A stretch of DNA of 64,000 nucleotides from contig NZ_JAGGPT010000006.1 in NCBI RefSeq assembly GCF_018613715.1, positions 434,001 to 498,000 of the forward strand, read 5' to 3'. Below, in pieces: positions 1-8,868 of the stretch. Source of the DNA: Chryseobacterium sp. ISL-6 (GTDB taxonomy: Bacteria > Bacteroidota > Bacteroidia > Flavobacteriales > Weeksellaceae). Under the pieces are notes generated by a model. The model saw nothing but the letters and a program-made list of their open reading frames with translations. It made no database searches and was not told the origin of the DNA. A program made the translations under genes and the position numbers. How positions within the stretch are numbered: position 1 is the stretch's first letter; every line of letters begins with the position of its first letter.

Positions 1-245
1 TTGGTGCTTATTATGATGAATCTCCTTATTCTGATAATAACTTTATTGCTGAAACACCTTCGTTTAATACCTATGTAGTAACAGGAGGGGTAGGGTTTAA
101 ACTAAAGCAATTTGGAGTTGATATTGCCGGAGGGTATGCAATGCCTCAAGCCAGAGACGTAAATAATACCAATCTTGGTTTCGTTGGACAGGCTAAAGCT
201 ACCGCGTTCTATTTTGGTCTAGGCTTATCTTATAACCCATTTTAA
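1..245 (+). CDS. C-terminal end of an OmpP1/FadL-like outer-membrane protein (partial)
   Basis: Reading from base 3 gives about 80 codons ending in a TAA at 243-245. The peptide has alternating polar and hydrophobic residues, glycine-rich turns (TGGVGFKL, FGLGLSYNPF) and a terminal phenylalanine, as expected for the last strands of an outer-membrane beta-barrel. The start lies outside the window. The 10-base gap to the following GDSL-type lipoprotein suggests one transcript. A FadL-type transporter beside a lipolytic lipoprotein would fit uptake of hydrophobic compounds. The barrel assignment is good; the FadL subfamily is inferred from the fragment and the neighbour. Confidence 0.65.
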   Translation, partial: GAYYDESPYSDNNFIAETPSFNTYVVTGGVGFKLKQFGVDIAGGYAMPQARDVNNTNLGFVGQAKATAFYFGLGLSYNPF

Positions 246-255
246 TTGAAAGACT

Positions 256-1806
256 ATGAAAAAAATTATAATTTCTACAATCGCTGTCTCTGCTCTTTTA
301 TTTATGACAAGCTGCGAAAATGATTTTGATACGGATGTAAAAGATATCCAAGTGGATAAAGGTGAAGCAAACTTTTCTAAGTATGTTGCATTAGGTAATT
401 CATTAACTTCAGGGTATAGAGATGGTGCTCTTTATTTAGATGGACAAAATGAATCCTATCCATCAATGATTGCTCAACAAATGAAACTTGTTGGAGGTGG
501 TGAGTTTAAGCAGCCATTAATGCCAGATAATAACGGTGGGTTGATCTTAAATAGTCTTATAGGTCCAGTTCAGATTGCTAATACAAAATTATTTATTAAT
601 GCTTTTGTAAATGGATCCCCGGATATTAAAAATGCAAATAATAATACTGCAACCGCAGTTGTTAATACAATTCTAACAGGTCCTTTTAATAATATGGGAG
701 TACCGGGAGCAAAAGTAGCTCATTTACTGGCTCCGGGATATGGAAATATCCAAGGGATTCCGGCAAAAACAGCTAATCCTTATTTTGTGAGATTTGCTTC
801 AAGTCCTACAACATCTGTAATAGCTGATTTTAAAGCACAAAATCCTACATTCTTTTCATTATGGATAGGAAATAACGATGCATTACTATATGCTCTTGCA
901 GGGGGAGATGCTACAGTTGAAACACTTACACCGCCAGCACAGTTTACACAGTATTACAATGCATTAATTAATGAAATAGCATCAACAAATGCTAAAGGGG
1001 TAATAGCAAATATTCCAAGTGTTACTTCTATTCCTTCTCTAACGACAGTGCCATACAATCCTTTAACAGCAGCTGTTCTGGGAGGTGGTAATGTAACTGT
1101 TGGAAATGCAACTATAGATAACTTAAATACTAATTTATACGGTCCATTAAGTCAGATATTAACGGCTATTGGTGCTGGAGACAGAATAAAGCTACTTTCT
1201 AAAACGGATTCAAACCCTTTGCTTATTGTCGATGAAAGTCTGGCTCCTTTAAATAATCAGATTACCGGTGCAGCATTGGCTTCGGGCAACCCAACCCTAG
1301 TGGCTTTAGCGCCATATTTAGGGGCAACTTATGGCCAGGCTAGACAGGCTAAAGCTGGAGATTTGGTTCCTTTAACTTCAAAAGCTGAAATAGGAACACT
1401 TCAAACATTGCCTCCGGGAGTTCCTGCAGCACTTGGAGCAAAGGGAATTGCTTACCCATTTGCAGATAAATATGTGCTGACATTAACAGAAGTTACAGAT
1501 GTAAATACGGCTATTGATGCTTACAATGTTACCATTAAGGCAGCAGCAGATTCTAAAGGATATGCATTTGTTGATGCGAATAAAAAAATGGTTGAGCTTA
1601 ATAATCAATCTGGGATTTCATTTGATGGAGTAAAGTATACGGCTAAATTTGTAACAGGCGGTGCTTTCTCTCTTGATGGAGTTCACTTGACTGGTAGAGG
1701 GTATGCTATTGTTGCTAATGAATTTATTAAATCTATTAACGCAAGGTATAAATCTACATTACCACAGATAAACGCGAACAATTATTCGGGAATAAAATTC
1801 CCTTAA
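256..1806 (+). CDS. GDSL/SGNH-family hydrolase lipoprotein
   Basis: Putative secreted esterase or lipase anchored to a membrane as a lipoprotein. A type II signal peptide ends in the lipobox MTSC with lipidated Cys20. SGNH block I is present as GNSL, with predicted nucleophile Ser49 and the usual GDSL Asp replaced by Asn. WIGNND fits block III, and DGVHLTGRG supplies Asp474 and His477 of the triad. At 516 residues it is longer than minimal SGNH esterases, with a long middle part rich in Asn, Thr and Ala. It follows the outer-membrane protein gene after 10 bases, so the two are probably co-transcribed, and a terminator follows. The substrate is unknown. Confidence 0.8.
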   Translation: MKKIIISTIAVSALLFMTSCENDFDTDVKDIQVDKGEANFSKYVALGNSLTSGYRDGALYLDGQNESYPSMIAQQMKLVGGGEFKQPLMPDNNGGLILNSLIGPVQIANTKLFINAFVNGSPDIKNANNNTATAVVNTILTGPFNNMGVPGAKVAHLLAPGYGNIQGIPAKTANPYFVRFASSPTTSVIADFKAQNPTFFSLWIGNNDALLYALAGGDATVETLTPPAQFTQYYNALINEIASTNAKGVIANIPSVTSIPSLTTVPYNPLTAAVLGGGNVTVGNATIDNLNTNLYGPLSQILTAIGAGDRIKLLSKTDSNPLLIVDESLAPLNNQITGAALASGNPTLVALAPYLGATYGQARQAKAGDLVPLTSKAEIGTLQTLPPGVPAALGAKGIAYPFADKYVLTLTEVTDVNTAIDAYNVTIKAAADSKGYAFVDANKKMVELNNQSGISFDGVKYTAKFVTGGAFSLDGVHLTGRGYAIVANEFIKSINARYKSTLPQINANNYSGIKFP

Positions 1807-1830
1807 AATATCAAAGAAATAAAAACTTAG

Positions 1831-1863
1831 AAACCACAAGAGTAATTCTTGTGGTTTTTTTTT
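1831..1863 (+). terminator. Rho-independent terminator after the GDSL lipoprotein gene
   Basis: An 11-bp perfect stem (1831-1841 with 1847-1857) has a 5-base loop and runs into a long T tract. It separates the outer-membrane protein/lipoprotein pair from prs. Confidence 0.85.
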
Positions 1864-1870
1864 AAATTTG
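1863..1870 (+). promoter_or_regulatory. Bacteroidetes -7 box for prs
   Basis: TAAATTTG matches the Bacteroidetes -7 consensus TAnnTTTG and lies 20 bases upstream of the prs ATG. It directly abuts the T tract of the preceding terminator, so prs transcription starts almost where the upstream transcript ends. Confidence 0.6.
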
Positions 1871-1890
1871 CAAAATCTTAAAAAGTAAAA

Positions 1891-2829
1891 ATGGCCGATC
1901 AGTTAAGTTATCTATTTAGTACAAGGACGAGTAAGGACTTGGCAGAGAAAATTGCTCAGTATTATGGGCAGGAACTAGGAAAAATAAACTTCCAGGAGTT
2001 TAGTGACGGGGAATTTGAACCTGTTTTAGACGAATCTGTAAGAGGAGGAAGAGTTTTTCTAATAGGATCTACATTCCCGCCAGCAGACAATCTTTTAGAA
2101 CTTCTTCTAATGATTGATGCTGCAAAAAGAGCTTCTGCAAAAAGTATTACTGTTGTACTTCCATATTTTGGACTTGCAAGACAGGACAGAAAAGATAAAC
2201 CAAGAGCTCCGATAGGTGCAAAGCTTGTTGCGAATCTTCTAACAGCAGCGGGTGCGACACGAATCATGACAATGGATCTGCATGCAGACCAAATTCAAGG
2301 GTTCTTTGAAATTCCGGTAGACCACCTTTATGCTTCCACTATTTTCGTAGATTATATAAGAGCATTGAACCTAGATAACCTTACGATTGCTTCACCGGAT
2401 ATGGGAGGAGCAAAGAGAGCTAAAAACTATGCCGGACATTTAGGTGCTGAAGTAGTAATTGCTTACAAAGAAAGAAAGAAAGCGAATGTAATAGAGGAGA
2501 TGTTCCTTATCGGAGATGTAGATGGTAAAAACGTTATTCTTATCGATGACATGATCGATACTGCTGGGACACTTTGTAAGGCTGCAGATATTTTAATGGA
2601 AAAAGGGGCGAAAACTGTTAGAGCGATGGCTACTCATGGTGTGCTTTCAGGAAAAGCTTACGAAAATATTGAGAAGTCCCAATTGCTGGAAGTTATTGTA
2701 ACTGACTCAATTCCTGTTAAAAATAATTTGTCATCTAAAATAAAAGTGCTATCTTGCGCCCCATTATTTGCAGACGTTATGAAGATGGTTCATGAGCATC
2801 AATCAATCAGTAGTAAATTTGTTATCTAA
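1891..2829 (+). CDS. prs: ribose-phosphate pyrophosphokinase
   Basis: Makes PRPP from ribose 5-phosphate and ATP in the cytosol, feeding purine, pyrimidine, histidine, tryptophan and NAD synthesis. At 312 residues it has the normal class I length. Signatures seen are SDGEFEP near the N-terminus, PYFGLARQDRK with the ATP-binding region, DLHADQIQGFF, PDMGGAKRAKNYA and the PRPP-binding loop VILIDDMIDTAGT near residue 220. The ATG at 1891 is preceded by a TAnnTTTG promoter. It is followed closely by rplY, a common order in Bacteroidetes and many other bacteria. Confidence 0.97.
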   Translation: MADQLSYLFSTRTSKDLAEKIAQYYGQELGKINFQEFSDGEFEPVLDESVRGGRVFLIGSTFPPADNLLELLLMIDAAKRASAKSITVVLPYFGLARQDRKDKPRAPIGAKLVANLLTAAGATRIMTMDLHADQIQGFFEIPVDHLYASTIFVDYIRALNLDNLTIASPDMGGAKRAKNYAGHLGAEVVIAYKERKKANVIEEMFLIGDVDGKNVILIDDMIDTAGTLCKAADILMEKGAKTVRAMATHGVLSGKAYENIEKSQLLEVIVTDSIPVKNNLSSKIKVLSCAPLFADVMKMVHEHQSISSKFVI

Positions 2830-2884
2830 TTGATTATTTGCTGTTTGCGAGTTATATTTTAAACAAAATTTTAAATTTTTATAA

Positions 2885-3535
2885 ATGAAATCTATTACAA
2901 TTCAAGGTACAAAAAGAGAAAACGTGGGCAAAAAGTCTACAAAAGCTTTACGTGATGCTGAATTAGTTCCTTGTGTTGTTTATGGAGGTACAACAGGACC
3001 ATTAAACTTCTCTGCTGAAGAGAAAGCTTTTAAAGGTTTGGTATATACTCCTGAAGCACACACGGTATCTATTGAGGTTGATGGACAAACAATTCCAGCA
3101 GTTCTTCAAGATATTCAGTTCCACCCGATTACGGACAAGATTCTTCACGCTGACTTCTATCAGTTATCTGATGATAAGCCAGTAGTTATGGAAGTTCCTG
3201 TAAGAATTACGGGTCGTTCTAAAGGTGTTGTAGCTGGTGGTGTTTTACGTCAGTCTTTCAGAAAGCTGAAAGTAAAAGCGATCCCTGCAAACTTGCCGGA
3301 TGAGATCGTTATTGATATTACTTCACTTAAAATCGGTAACAAATTATATGTTGGAGGTATCAAAACTGAAGGTTATTCTTTCATGCACCCAGACAATGCA
3401 GTTGTTGTAGCTGTTAAGATGTCTAGAAATGCAATGAAAGGTGGTGCAGCAGCAGGTGATGATGAAGATGATGAAGAAGTTGTAGCTGAAGTTGAGGGAG
3501 GTGCTCCAGCAGCTGAAGAAACTGCAGCAGAATAA
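2885..3535 (+). CDS. rplY: 50S ribosomal protein L25 (CTC/TL5 form)
   Basis: Binds 5S rRNA in the large ribosomal subunit. The 216-residue protein has an N-terminal L25 beta-barrel ([17 protein letters not shown], ending near residue 93) followed by the longer CTC-type C-terminal beta domain ([15 protein letters not shown] onward). The last 30 residues are an unusually acidic and Ala-rich tail ([16 protein letters not shown]). It lies 55 bases after prs, so the two are likely co-transcribed, and a strong terminator follows. Confidence 0.96.
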   Translation: MKSITIQGTKRENVGKKSTKALRDAELVPCVVYGGTTGPLNFSAEEKAFKGLVYTPEAHTVSIEVDGQTIPAVLQDIQFHPITDKILHADFYQLSDDKPVVMEVPVRITGRSKGVVAGGVLRQSFRKLKVKAIPANLPDEIVIDITSLKIGNKLYVGGIKTEGYSFMHPDNAVVVAVKMSRNAMKGGAAAGDDEDDEEVVAEVEGGAPAAEETAAE

Positions 3536-3559
3536 GAATTGCTTTAAACAATTATATAG

Positions 3560-3588
3560 AACCTGTCAATTTTTTTGACAGGTTTTTT
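3560..3588 (+). terminator. Rho-independent terminator after rplY
   Basis: A 10-bp perfect stem (3560-3569 with 3575-3584) closes a 5-base loop and is followed by T residues. It ends the prs-rplY transcript. Confidence 0.85.
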
Positions 3589-3644
3589 ATTTTAGATTAC
3601 ATCTATATTGGTATTCATTCTTTAGTCTTTCGAAAAAAAAGCTG

Positions 3645-3652
3645 TAAATTTG
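3645..3652 (+). promoter_or_regulatory. Bacteroidetes -7 box for sufS
   Basis: TAAATTTG fits TAnnTTTG and lies 44 bases before the sufS ATG, downstream of the rplY terminator, so sufS appears to be its own transcription unit. Confidence 0.5.
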
Positions 3653-3696
3653 AAGTGTTCTAAATAAGAACGCTATAATTGTAAAATTTATAATAA

Positions 3697-4917
3697 ATGT
3701 TTGACATTCAAGAAATACGAAGTCAGTTTCCTATATTAAATCAGCAGGTAAACGGTAAGCCTCTGGTTTACTTGGATAATGCAGCGACATCTCAAAAGCC
3801 CAATTCTGTTTTAGAAGTTTGGACTCAATATTATACTGAAATCAATGCAAATGTTCATAGAGGGATCCATACTTTAAGTCAGCTTGCAACAGAAGAAATG
3901 GAACTTTCAAGACGAAAGATTCAAAAATTCATCAATGCAAAACATGATTTTGAAGTAATCTTTACAAAAGGAACAACAGAAGGATTAAATCTCATCGCTT
4001 ATATCCTTACACAGAAGTTAAAAAAAGATGATGAAATTATTATTTCATATTTGGAGCATCATTCTAACATAGTTCCATGGCAATTGCTATGTGAAAGAAC
4101 GGGTGCGAAACTTCGTGTAATTCCAATTGATGAGAATGGTATTTTACAACTTGATTACTTAGATCAATATTTAAGCGAAAAAACAAAAGTAGTTTCTGTA
4201 AATCAGGTTTCCAATGCATTAGGAATTGTAAACCCTATTGAAGAAATTATTTCAAAAACAAGAAAGAACTCAGACGCTTATATTGTAATTGATGGTGCCC
4301 AATCTGCTCCACATTTTAAAATTGATGTTCAAAAATTAGATTGTGATTTCTTTGTATTTTCAGGACATAAAATGTATGCACCAATGGGTACAGGTATTTT
4401 ATATGGAAAACAAGAAGTTCTGGAATCTTTGCCACCATTCCATGGAGGAGGAGAGATGATTGCGGTATGTTCATTTGATGGCACAACTTACGCAGGACTT
4501 CCGTTTAAGTACGAAGCTGGAACTCCGAATGTGGGTGGGAATATTGCATTAGGTGCTGCTGTTGACTTTATAGAAAGAATTGGACAGGAAAATATTCAAA
4601 GACATGAAAACATTCTTTTGGAATATGCTCAAAAACAACTTTTGGAAATTGAAAGCCTTAAAGTTTATGGAGAGAAAGCACATAGAACGGGAGTTGTTTC
4701 TTTTAATCTGGAAGGAATAGGGATTTCCTCTGACGTAGGGATGATCTTAGATAAAATGGGGGTCGCAGTAAGAACCGGACACCATTGCACACAACCTATA
4801 ATGGATTTCTTTAATATCGCGGGAACAGTGAGAGCAAGCTTCGCGGTTTACAATACTTTTCAGGAAATTGACTTACTCGTTGAAGGGGTGAAAAAAGCGA
4901 AAAAGATGTTGGGTTAA
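3697..4917 (+). CDS. sufS: SufS-type cysteine desulfurase
   Basis: PLP enzyme that takes sulfur from L-cysteine as a persulfide for Fe-S cluster assembly. The 406-residue length and group II features fit SufS/CsdA: PLP lysine Lys225 in SGHKMYAPMG, and catalytic Cys364 in RTGHHCTQP. HHSNIVPWQ and the N-terminal YLDNAATSQKP are also typical. The other suf genes are not adjacent here, and the gene is flanked by its own promoter and a terminator. An alternative name would be CsdA; the context cannot distinguish them. Confidence 0.93.
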   Translation: MFDIQEIRSQFPILNQQVNGKPLVYLDNAATSQKPNSVLEVWTQYYTEINANVHRGIHTLSQLATEEMELSRRKIQKFINAKHDFEVIFTKGTTEGLNLIAYILTQKLKKDDEIIISYLEHHSNIVPWQLLCERTGAKLRVIPIDENGILQLDYLDQYLSEKTKVVSVNQVSNALGIVNPIEEIISKTRKNSDAYIVIDGAQSAPHFKIDVQKLDCDFFVFSGHKMYAPMGTGILYGKQEVLESLPPFHGGGEMIAVCSFDGTTYAGLPFKYEAGTPNVGGNIALGAAVDFIERIGQENIQRHENILLEYAQKQLLEIESLKVYGEKAHRTGVVSFNLEGIGISSDVGMILDKMGVAVRTGHHCTQPIMDFFNIAGTVRASFAVYNTFQEIDLLVEGVKKAKKMLG

Positions 4918-4922
4918 AAAAC

Positions 4923-4951
4923 AAAAAAGCAGTTGAAAAACTGCTTTTTTT
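4923..4951. terminator. Bidirectional terminator between sufS and the GG peptide gene
   Basis: A 12-bp A/T-flanked stem (4923-4934 with 4939-4950) around a GAAA loop has T runs in both orientations. It can stop sufS from the left and the convergent small peptide gene from the right. Confidence 0.85.
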
Positions 4952-4959
4952 ATTAATAG

Positions 4960-5085
4960 CTATTCCCAAGGAACACAATAGCATCTTCCTTGGATAATGA
5001 CCTGATAATATCCATACGCACATTCAAGGCAGATTTCACCTCCGGCTATAATTTTCTTCATTTCTTTTTTGTCTAATTTTTTCAT
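4960..5085 (-). CDS. GG-leader, bacteriocin-like microprotein (41 aa)
   Basis: A 41-codon gene. The peptide begins MKKLDKKEMKKIIAGG, a short charged leader ending in Gly15-Gly16, followed by a core with four cysteines (EICLECAYGYYQ, then GRCYCVPWE). A double-glycine leader and a Cys-rich core are hallmarks of peptides exported by C39-peptidase ABC transporters, and such bacteriocin-like peptides are common in Chryseobacterium. No transporter or maturation gene is nearby. A TAnnTTTG box at 5112-5119 sits 26 bases upstream and a terminator follows immediately, so it looks like a complete small unit. The product's function is unknown. Confidence 0.72.
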   Translation of the reverse strand: MKKLDKKEMKKIIAGGEICLECAYGYYQVIIQGRCYCVPWE

Positions 5086-5111
5086 AGTGATAGGTTTAAT
5101 GTATTAGTAAT

Positions 5112-5119
5112 CAAATATA
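5112..5119 (-). promoter_or_regulatory. -7 box for the 41-aa GG peptide gene
   Basis: Read on the minus strand this is TATATTTG, matching TAnnTTTG, and it predicts a 5' untranslated region of about 20 bases before the ATG ending at 5085. Confidence 0.5.
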
Positions 5120-5303
5120 AAAATAAATCTCATTAAATAGAGGATTGTGCTTTTGAGACTCAAATAGCAGAAATACAAAGAGAAATTAAATATTTGTTTT
5201 TAATATTTATATGTTTATTTTCCGCTATAATCGTATATAATGTTAAATTTTATAATTAAATGAATATTAATGTTTAATTTTATTATCACTAATAAAATTT
5301 GCC

Positions 5304-6119
5304 ATGAAGAAATATTTACTTTTACTAGTAGCCTGTGGAATATGTAATGCACAGGTGTTTTCTGAAAACTTTAACGGAAATGCTTTACCTGCGGGTTGGA
5401 CAATAGATAATCCTGATACCGCTTATAATTGGGGAGTGGGTATGCAAAGTGGGTTCGCTTCATTTCCCAGTGGTGCTGCATTTTTTGATGATGATGAGGC
5501 AGGGCCTAATGGGATCAATACCAATGCGAGATTAGTTTCTCCGGTGATCAATCTTTCGGGAGTTACAAATCCGAAGTTGTCATTTAAGTATGCTAACCAG
5601 ATTTACATTGATGATACCGTCTTAAAAGTGGAAGTGTTTAATGGAACATCGTGGGTGCAGGTGTTTACACATTCAGGGGATGCGGGCGATTGGACTATTG
5701 ACCTGGCTACACTAACTTATATACTGACAAGTTATGTTGATGCGACGGATATAGATCTTAGTCCTTATGCTAATGCTAATTTTAAATTGAGGTTTGTATA
5801 TGATGACGTTGGAGATTATTCCTTTGGAACAGTAGTAGATGATGTTGTTATTACGGCAGGAACTCTAGGGACAACAGAGGTTTCAATGAAAAATGAAATG
5901 CAAGTCTATCCTAACCCAGTAAAAGATTTTGTTCATATCCAATCCAATAACCTGAAATTTGATTCTAAAGTTACGGTGCTTGATATGTCTGGTAGAAAAG
6001 TTAAAACTTTTATAGGGCTATCTGATGGCTATAATCTTTCAGATCTACCAAAAGGAAGTTATCTGATTCTGATAGATGATAAAAAAGAAATAATCAGTAA
6101 AAAGATTATAAAAGAATAA
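5304..6119 (+). CDS. T9SS-secreted protein with choice-of-anchor J-like domain
   Basis: Predicted extracellular or surface protein exported by the type IX secretion system. It has a short signal peptide (MKKYLLLLVACGICNAQ) and a jelly-roll-like domain beginning FSENFNGNALPAGW, typical of the choice-of-anchor J/MAM-like family (residues about 20-185). The C-terminal type A sorting domain is VYPNPVKDFVHIQ... ending KKIIKE. The repeated Asp/Asn stretches (FDDDEAGPNG, DVGDYSFG) could bind calcium; that is inference. It has no obvious operon partner and ends in a strong terminator. Confidence 0.85.
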   Translation: MKKYLLLLVACGICNAQVFSENFNGNALPAGWTIDNPDTAYNWGVGMQSGFASFPSGAAFFDDDEAGPNGINTNARLVSPVINLSGVTNPKLSFKYANQIYIDDTVLKVEVFNGTSWVQVFTHSGDAGDWTIDLATLTYILTSYVDATDIDLSPYANANFKLRFVYDDVGDYSFGTVVDDVVITAGTLGTTEVSMKNEMQVYPNPVKDFVHIQSNNLKFDSKVTVLDMSGRKVKTFIGLSDGYNLSDLPKGSYLILIDDKKEIISKKIIKE

Positions 6120-6124
6120 AAAAA

Positions 6125-6165
6125 AATAAGAAAGCCTCCTGACCAGGAGGCTTTCTTATTTTTTT
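6125..6165. terminator. Strong bidirectional terminator between the T9SS gene and hemE
   Basis: A 17-bp perfect stem (6125-6141 with 6144-6160) with A tract on the left and T tract on the right. It serves both the plus-strand T9SS gene and the minus-strand heme operon, whose last stop codon lies at its edge. Confidence 0.9.
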
Positions 6166-7189
6166 ATGGTTTCCATTCTACTACGGCTCTGATAAATGCT
6201 TCTGCATTTTCGACAGGAATATTTGGTAAAATACCATGTCCCAGATTAGCGATGTATCGGTCTTTTCCAAAACGATGAATCATTTCATTTACCATCTTCT
6301 TGATCGTTTCCGGTGTTGAATGTAATCTTGCAGGATCAAAATTTCCCTGAAGGGTCATTGTATGGTTCGTCAGCGTTCTTGCAAATTCAGGTTTGATCGT
6401 CCAGTCAACTCCTAAGGCAGAAGCTTTAGACATGGTCATATCTTCCAAAGCAAACCAGCATCCTTTTCCAAATACAACAACATGAGAAAGTGGACTTAGA
6501 GCCTCAACAATCTGATTGATATATTTCCATGAGAATTCCTGATAATCTTCAGGAGAAAGCATCCCACCCCAAGAATCAAAGATCTGTACTGCAGAAACTC
6601 CTTTTTCTACTTTTCTTTTTAAATAAGCTATAGTGGTATCTGTAATCTTCTGAAGTAATAAATGAGCTGCTTCCGGTTGTTGGAAACAGAATGATTTTGC
6701 AATATCAAAAGCCTTACTTCCTTTTCCTTCTACACAGTAACAAAGGATCGTCCATGGAGAACCCGCAAAGCCAATCAAAGGAATTTCATTATCTAATTTT
6801 ATCAACGTTAATTCGATTGCATCAAAAACGTATCCTAAAGTATCATTTACATCTGGAACAACTACATTCTGAACCTGTTCCATTGTTCTAATCGGATTAT
6901 CCAACCAAGGGCCAACGGATTCTTTCATTTTAAAATCAATTCCCATTGCTTGAGGAACCACTAAAATATCAGAAAATAAAATTGCAGCATCTAAAGGAAA
7001 TCTGCGGATCGGCTGTACTGTAATTTCAGCAGCTAATTCCGGAGTCTGACATCTTGTGAAGAAATCATACTTGTCACGAAGTGCAATGAATTCAGGCAGA
7101 TATCTTCCTGCTTGTCTCATCATCCATACGGGAGGTCTTTCTACGGTTTCTCCGCGAAGTGCTTTTAAATATAGGTCGTTCTTAATCAT
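6164..7189 (-). CDS. hemE: uroporphyrinogen decarboxylase
   Basis: Decarboxylates the four acetate side chains of uroporphyrinogen III to give coproporphyrinogen III in heme synthesis. The 341-residue protein carries the N-terminal UroD signature [16 protein letters not shown] with its substrate-binding Arg residues, the [14 protein letters not shown] segment with the conserved Asp, and GFAGSPWT. It is the last gene of the minus-strand hemA-C-D-E group, with short spacings. Length and motifs are normal. Confidence 0.97.
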   Translation of the reverse strand: MIKNDLYLKALRGETVERPPVWMMRQAGRYLPEFIALRDKYDFFTRCQTPELAAEITVQPIRRFPLDAAILFSDILVVPQAMGIDFKMKESVGPWLDNPIRTMEQVQNVVVPDVNDTLGYVFDAIELTLIKLDNEIPLIGFAGSPWTILCYCVEGKGSKAFDIAKSFCFQQPEAAHLLLQKITDTTIAYLKRKVEKGVSAVQIFDSWGGMLSPEDYQEFSWKYINQIVEALSPLSHVVVFGKGCWFALEDMTMSKASALGVDWTIKPEFARTLTNHTMTLQGNFDPARLHSTPETIKKMVNEMIHRFGKDRYIANLGHGILPNIPVENAEAFIRAVVEWKP

Positions 7190-7238
7190 AATTTATTTTA
7201 AACTAATACTTCGATAAGATTGATTTTACAATCATTAT

Positions 7239-7922
7239 TTATCGGTTATTATTAATTTCTCTTCTGATCATTTCTAAAATTGAAACTAGATTATTGCCTT
7301 CAGAAGTAAAAATTCTTTCTTGAGTGTACTTTTTTAATTCATTGGATGTAGTTTCTCCTATTGAGAAGAGCTTCATATGGTTCAATGAATTTTGTTTTGC
7401 AAAACTACGAACTCCACTCGGACTGAAAAAAACTATAGCATGATATTTTTCAGTAATCAAAGGATTAATTTCCTCTGTGTTATAAACCGTGGTTTTCTGA
7501 TATTTAATGTTTTGTAATGGCAGGTCTTTATCTAGAACATCGATTGCTAAATTTCCACAAAAATGTACAAACCTTTCGTGTGGGCAATGTCCAATGATAA
7601 ATGCTGAAAGAGTTTCTGCATTTTTTAAAACTTTAAAAGTCCCAAAGCCATGTTTTCTTAATTCCCGCTTCGTTTTTTCTCCTACACAATAAATTTTATT
7701 GTAATTTTTGGCAGTAAAATTTTCGTTTGGTTTAAATTGATTTCTAAAGAAAGACGTCACCCCTTTTGCACTTGTGAAAATGAGTGAATAATTCTTTAGA
7801 TCAAAAGGTTTTACCACTATAGGGATGGTCTTAATTACTTCAATACAATCGACCAAGATGTCTTCTCCTAATTCTTTGGATAAAACAGATGGGTCTATAT
7901 TTTTGGTAAATAAGATTTTCAT
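7239..7922 (-). CDS. hemD: uroporphyrinogen-III synthase
   Basis: Cyclises hydroxymethylbilane to uroporphyrinogen III with inversion of ring D. HemD sequences are poorly conserved, and the assignment rests on length (227 residues), the two-lobe pattern with IFTSAKGVTSFF and AIVFFSPSGVRSFAKQ, the YCVGEKTKRELRKHG and FSIGETTSNELKK pair, and its place between hemC and hemE. The ATG at 7922 lies 37 bases after the hemC stop. Confidence 0.9.
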   Translation of the reverse strand: MKILFTKNIDPSVLSKELGEDILVDCIEVIKTIPIVVKPFDLKNYSLIFTSAKGVTSFFRNQFKPNENFTAKNYNKIYCVGEKTKRELRKHGFGTFKVLKNAETLSAFIIGHCPHERFVHFCGNLAIDVLDKDLPLQNIKYQKTTVYNTEEINPLITEKYHAIVFFSPSGVRSFAKQNSLNHMKLFSIGETTSNELKKYTQERIFTSEGNNLVSILEMIRREINNNR

Positions 7923-7959
7923 GATTTAAAACTTGGTGAAGTAGAAAAGAAAGAGGGGT

Positions 7960-8868
7960 CTATATTTGGCTTTTAATTTCTGCCATCAGTTCCTTACCTC
8001 CGTTTTCAAGAACTATTTTTGCGAATTTTTCTCCAAAATTTTCAGAATCATTATAGATAAAGCTTTCATCTGTGGCAATACAATTTTTACCATCTAATGA
8101 ACATAATGCTGCTTTAAAACGAATCTGATCATCAAATATTTCAGCAAAAGCCCCAATGGGTGCAGTACATCCACCTTCAAGAGTGCTTAAGAAGTTTCTC
8201 TCGATCTCAACACAGATCTGAGTTTGTTTGTGATTGATCTTGCTTACAATTTCGTTGATTTCTTTTTTATCCGAATGTCCAGCAATTGCAATAACCCCCT
8301 GAGAAGGTGCTGGAATCATTAAAGGAAGCATTTCATAATCAATGTCCATTTTCATTCTTTTAATGCCGGCCAAAGAAAGGATGGTGGCATCAAAATCCTG
8401 TTCTTCTAATTTTTGAAGACGTGTTTGGATATTCCCACGAATATCAGAAAATATTGCATCAGGATAGTACTTCAGCCAAAATGCTCTTCTTCTTAAGCTG
8501 CTTGTCGCCAGTTTCAGCTCATGAAACTCTTTATTTTTAGCGTCTTCTTTTCTTATTAGAACGTCTTGTGGAAAATCTCTCTCCAAATAAGCAATAAGCT
8601 CAAGATGTTCGGGTAATTTTGTAGGAACATCTTTTAAAGAATGTACGGCGATATCTATTTCATCATTTAATAATGCAGTATCCAGATCTCTTGTGAAAAC
8701 ACCAGTGATCCCTAAAGCGTAAAGGGGCTGGTTAAGATTTTTATCACCCGAAGAGAGGATTGGAACAATCTCAGTAGTATAATTGTTATTCTGCAAATAT
8801 CTTGCAACTTCTCTTGCCTGCCAAAGTGCAAGTGCGGAATTTCTCGTTCCTATTCTAATGCTTTTCAT
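7960..8868 (-). CDS. hemC: hydroxymethylbilane synthase (porphobilinogen deaminase)
   Basis: Joins four porphobilinogen units into hydroxymethylbilane. It begins with the typical MKSIRIGTRNSALALWQA and contains the dipyrromethane-cofactor Cys in LEGGCTAPIGA and the Arg-rich LATSSLRRRAFWL segment. The open frame extends upstream to a TTG at 8892, but the ATG at 8868 matches the family start, giving 302 residues. It overlaps the 3' end of hemA by 14 bases, consistent with translational coupling. Confidence 0.96.
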   Translation of the reverse strand: MKSIRIGTRNSALALWQAREVARYLQNNNYTTEIVPILSSGDKNLNQPLYALGITGVFTRDLDTALLNDEIDIAVHSLKDVPTKLPEHLELIAYLERDFPQDVLIRKEDAKNKEFHELKLATSSLRRRAFWLKYYPDAIFSDIRGNIQTRLQKLEEQDFDATILSLAGIKRMKMDIDYEMLPLMIPAPSQGVIAIAGHSDKKEINEIVSKINHKQTQICVEIERNFLSTLEGGCTAPIGAFAEIFDDQIRFKAALCSLDGKNCIATDESFIYNDSENFGEKFAKIVLENGGKELMAEIKSQI

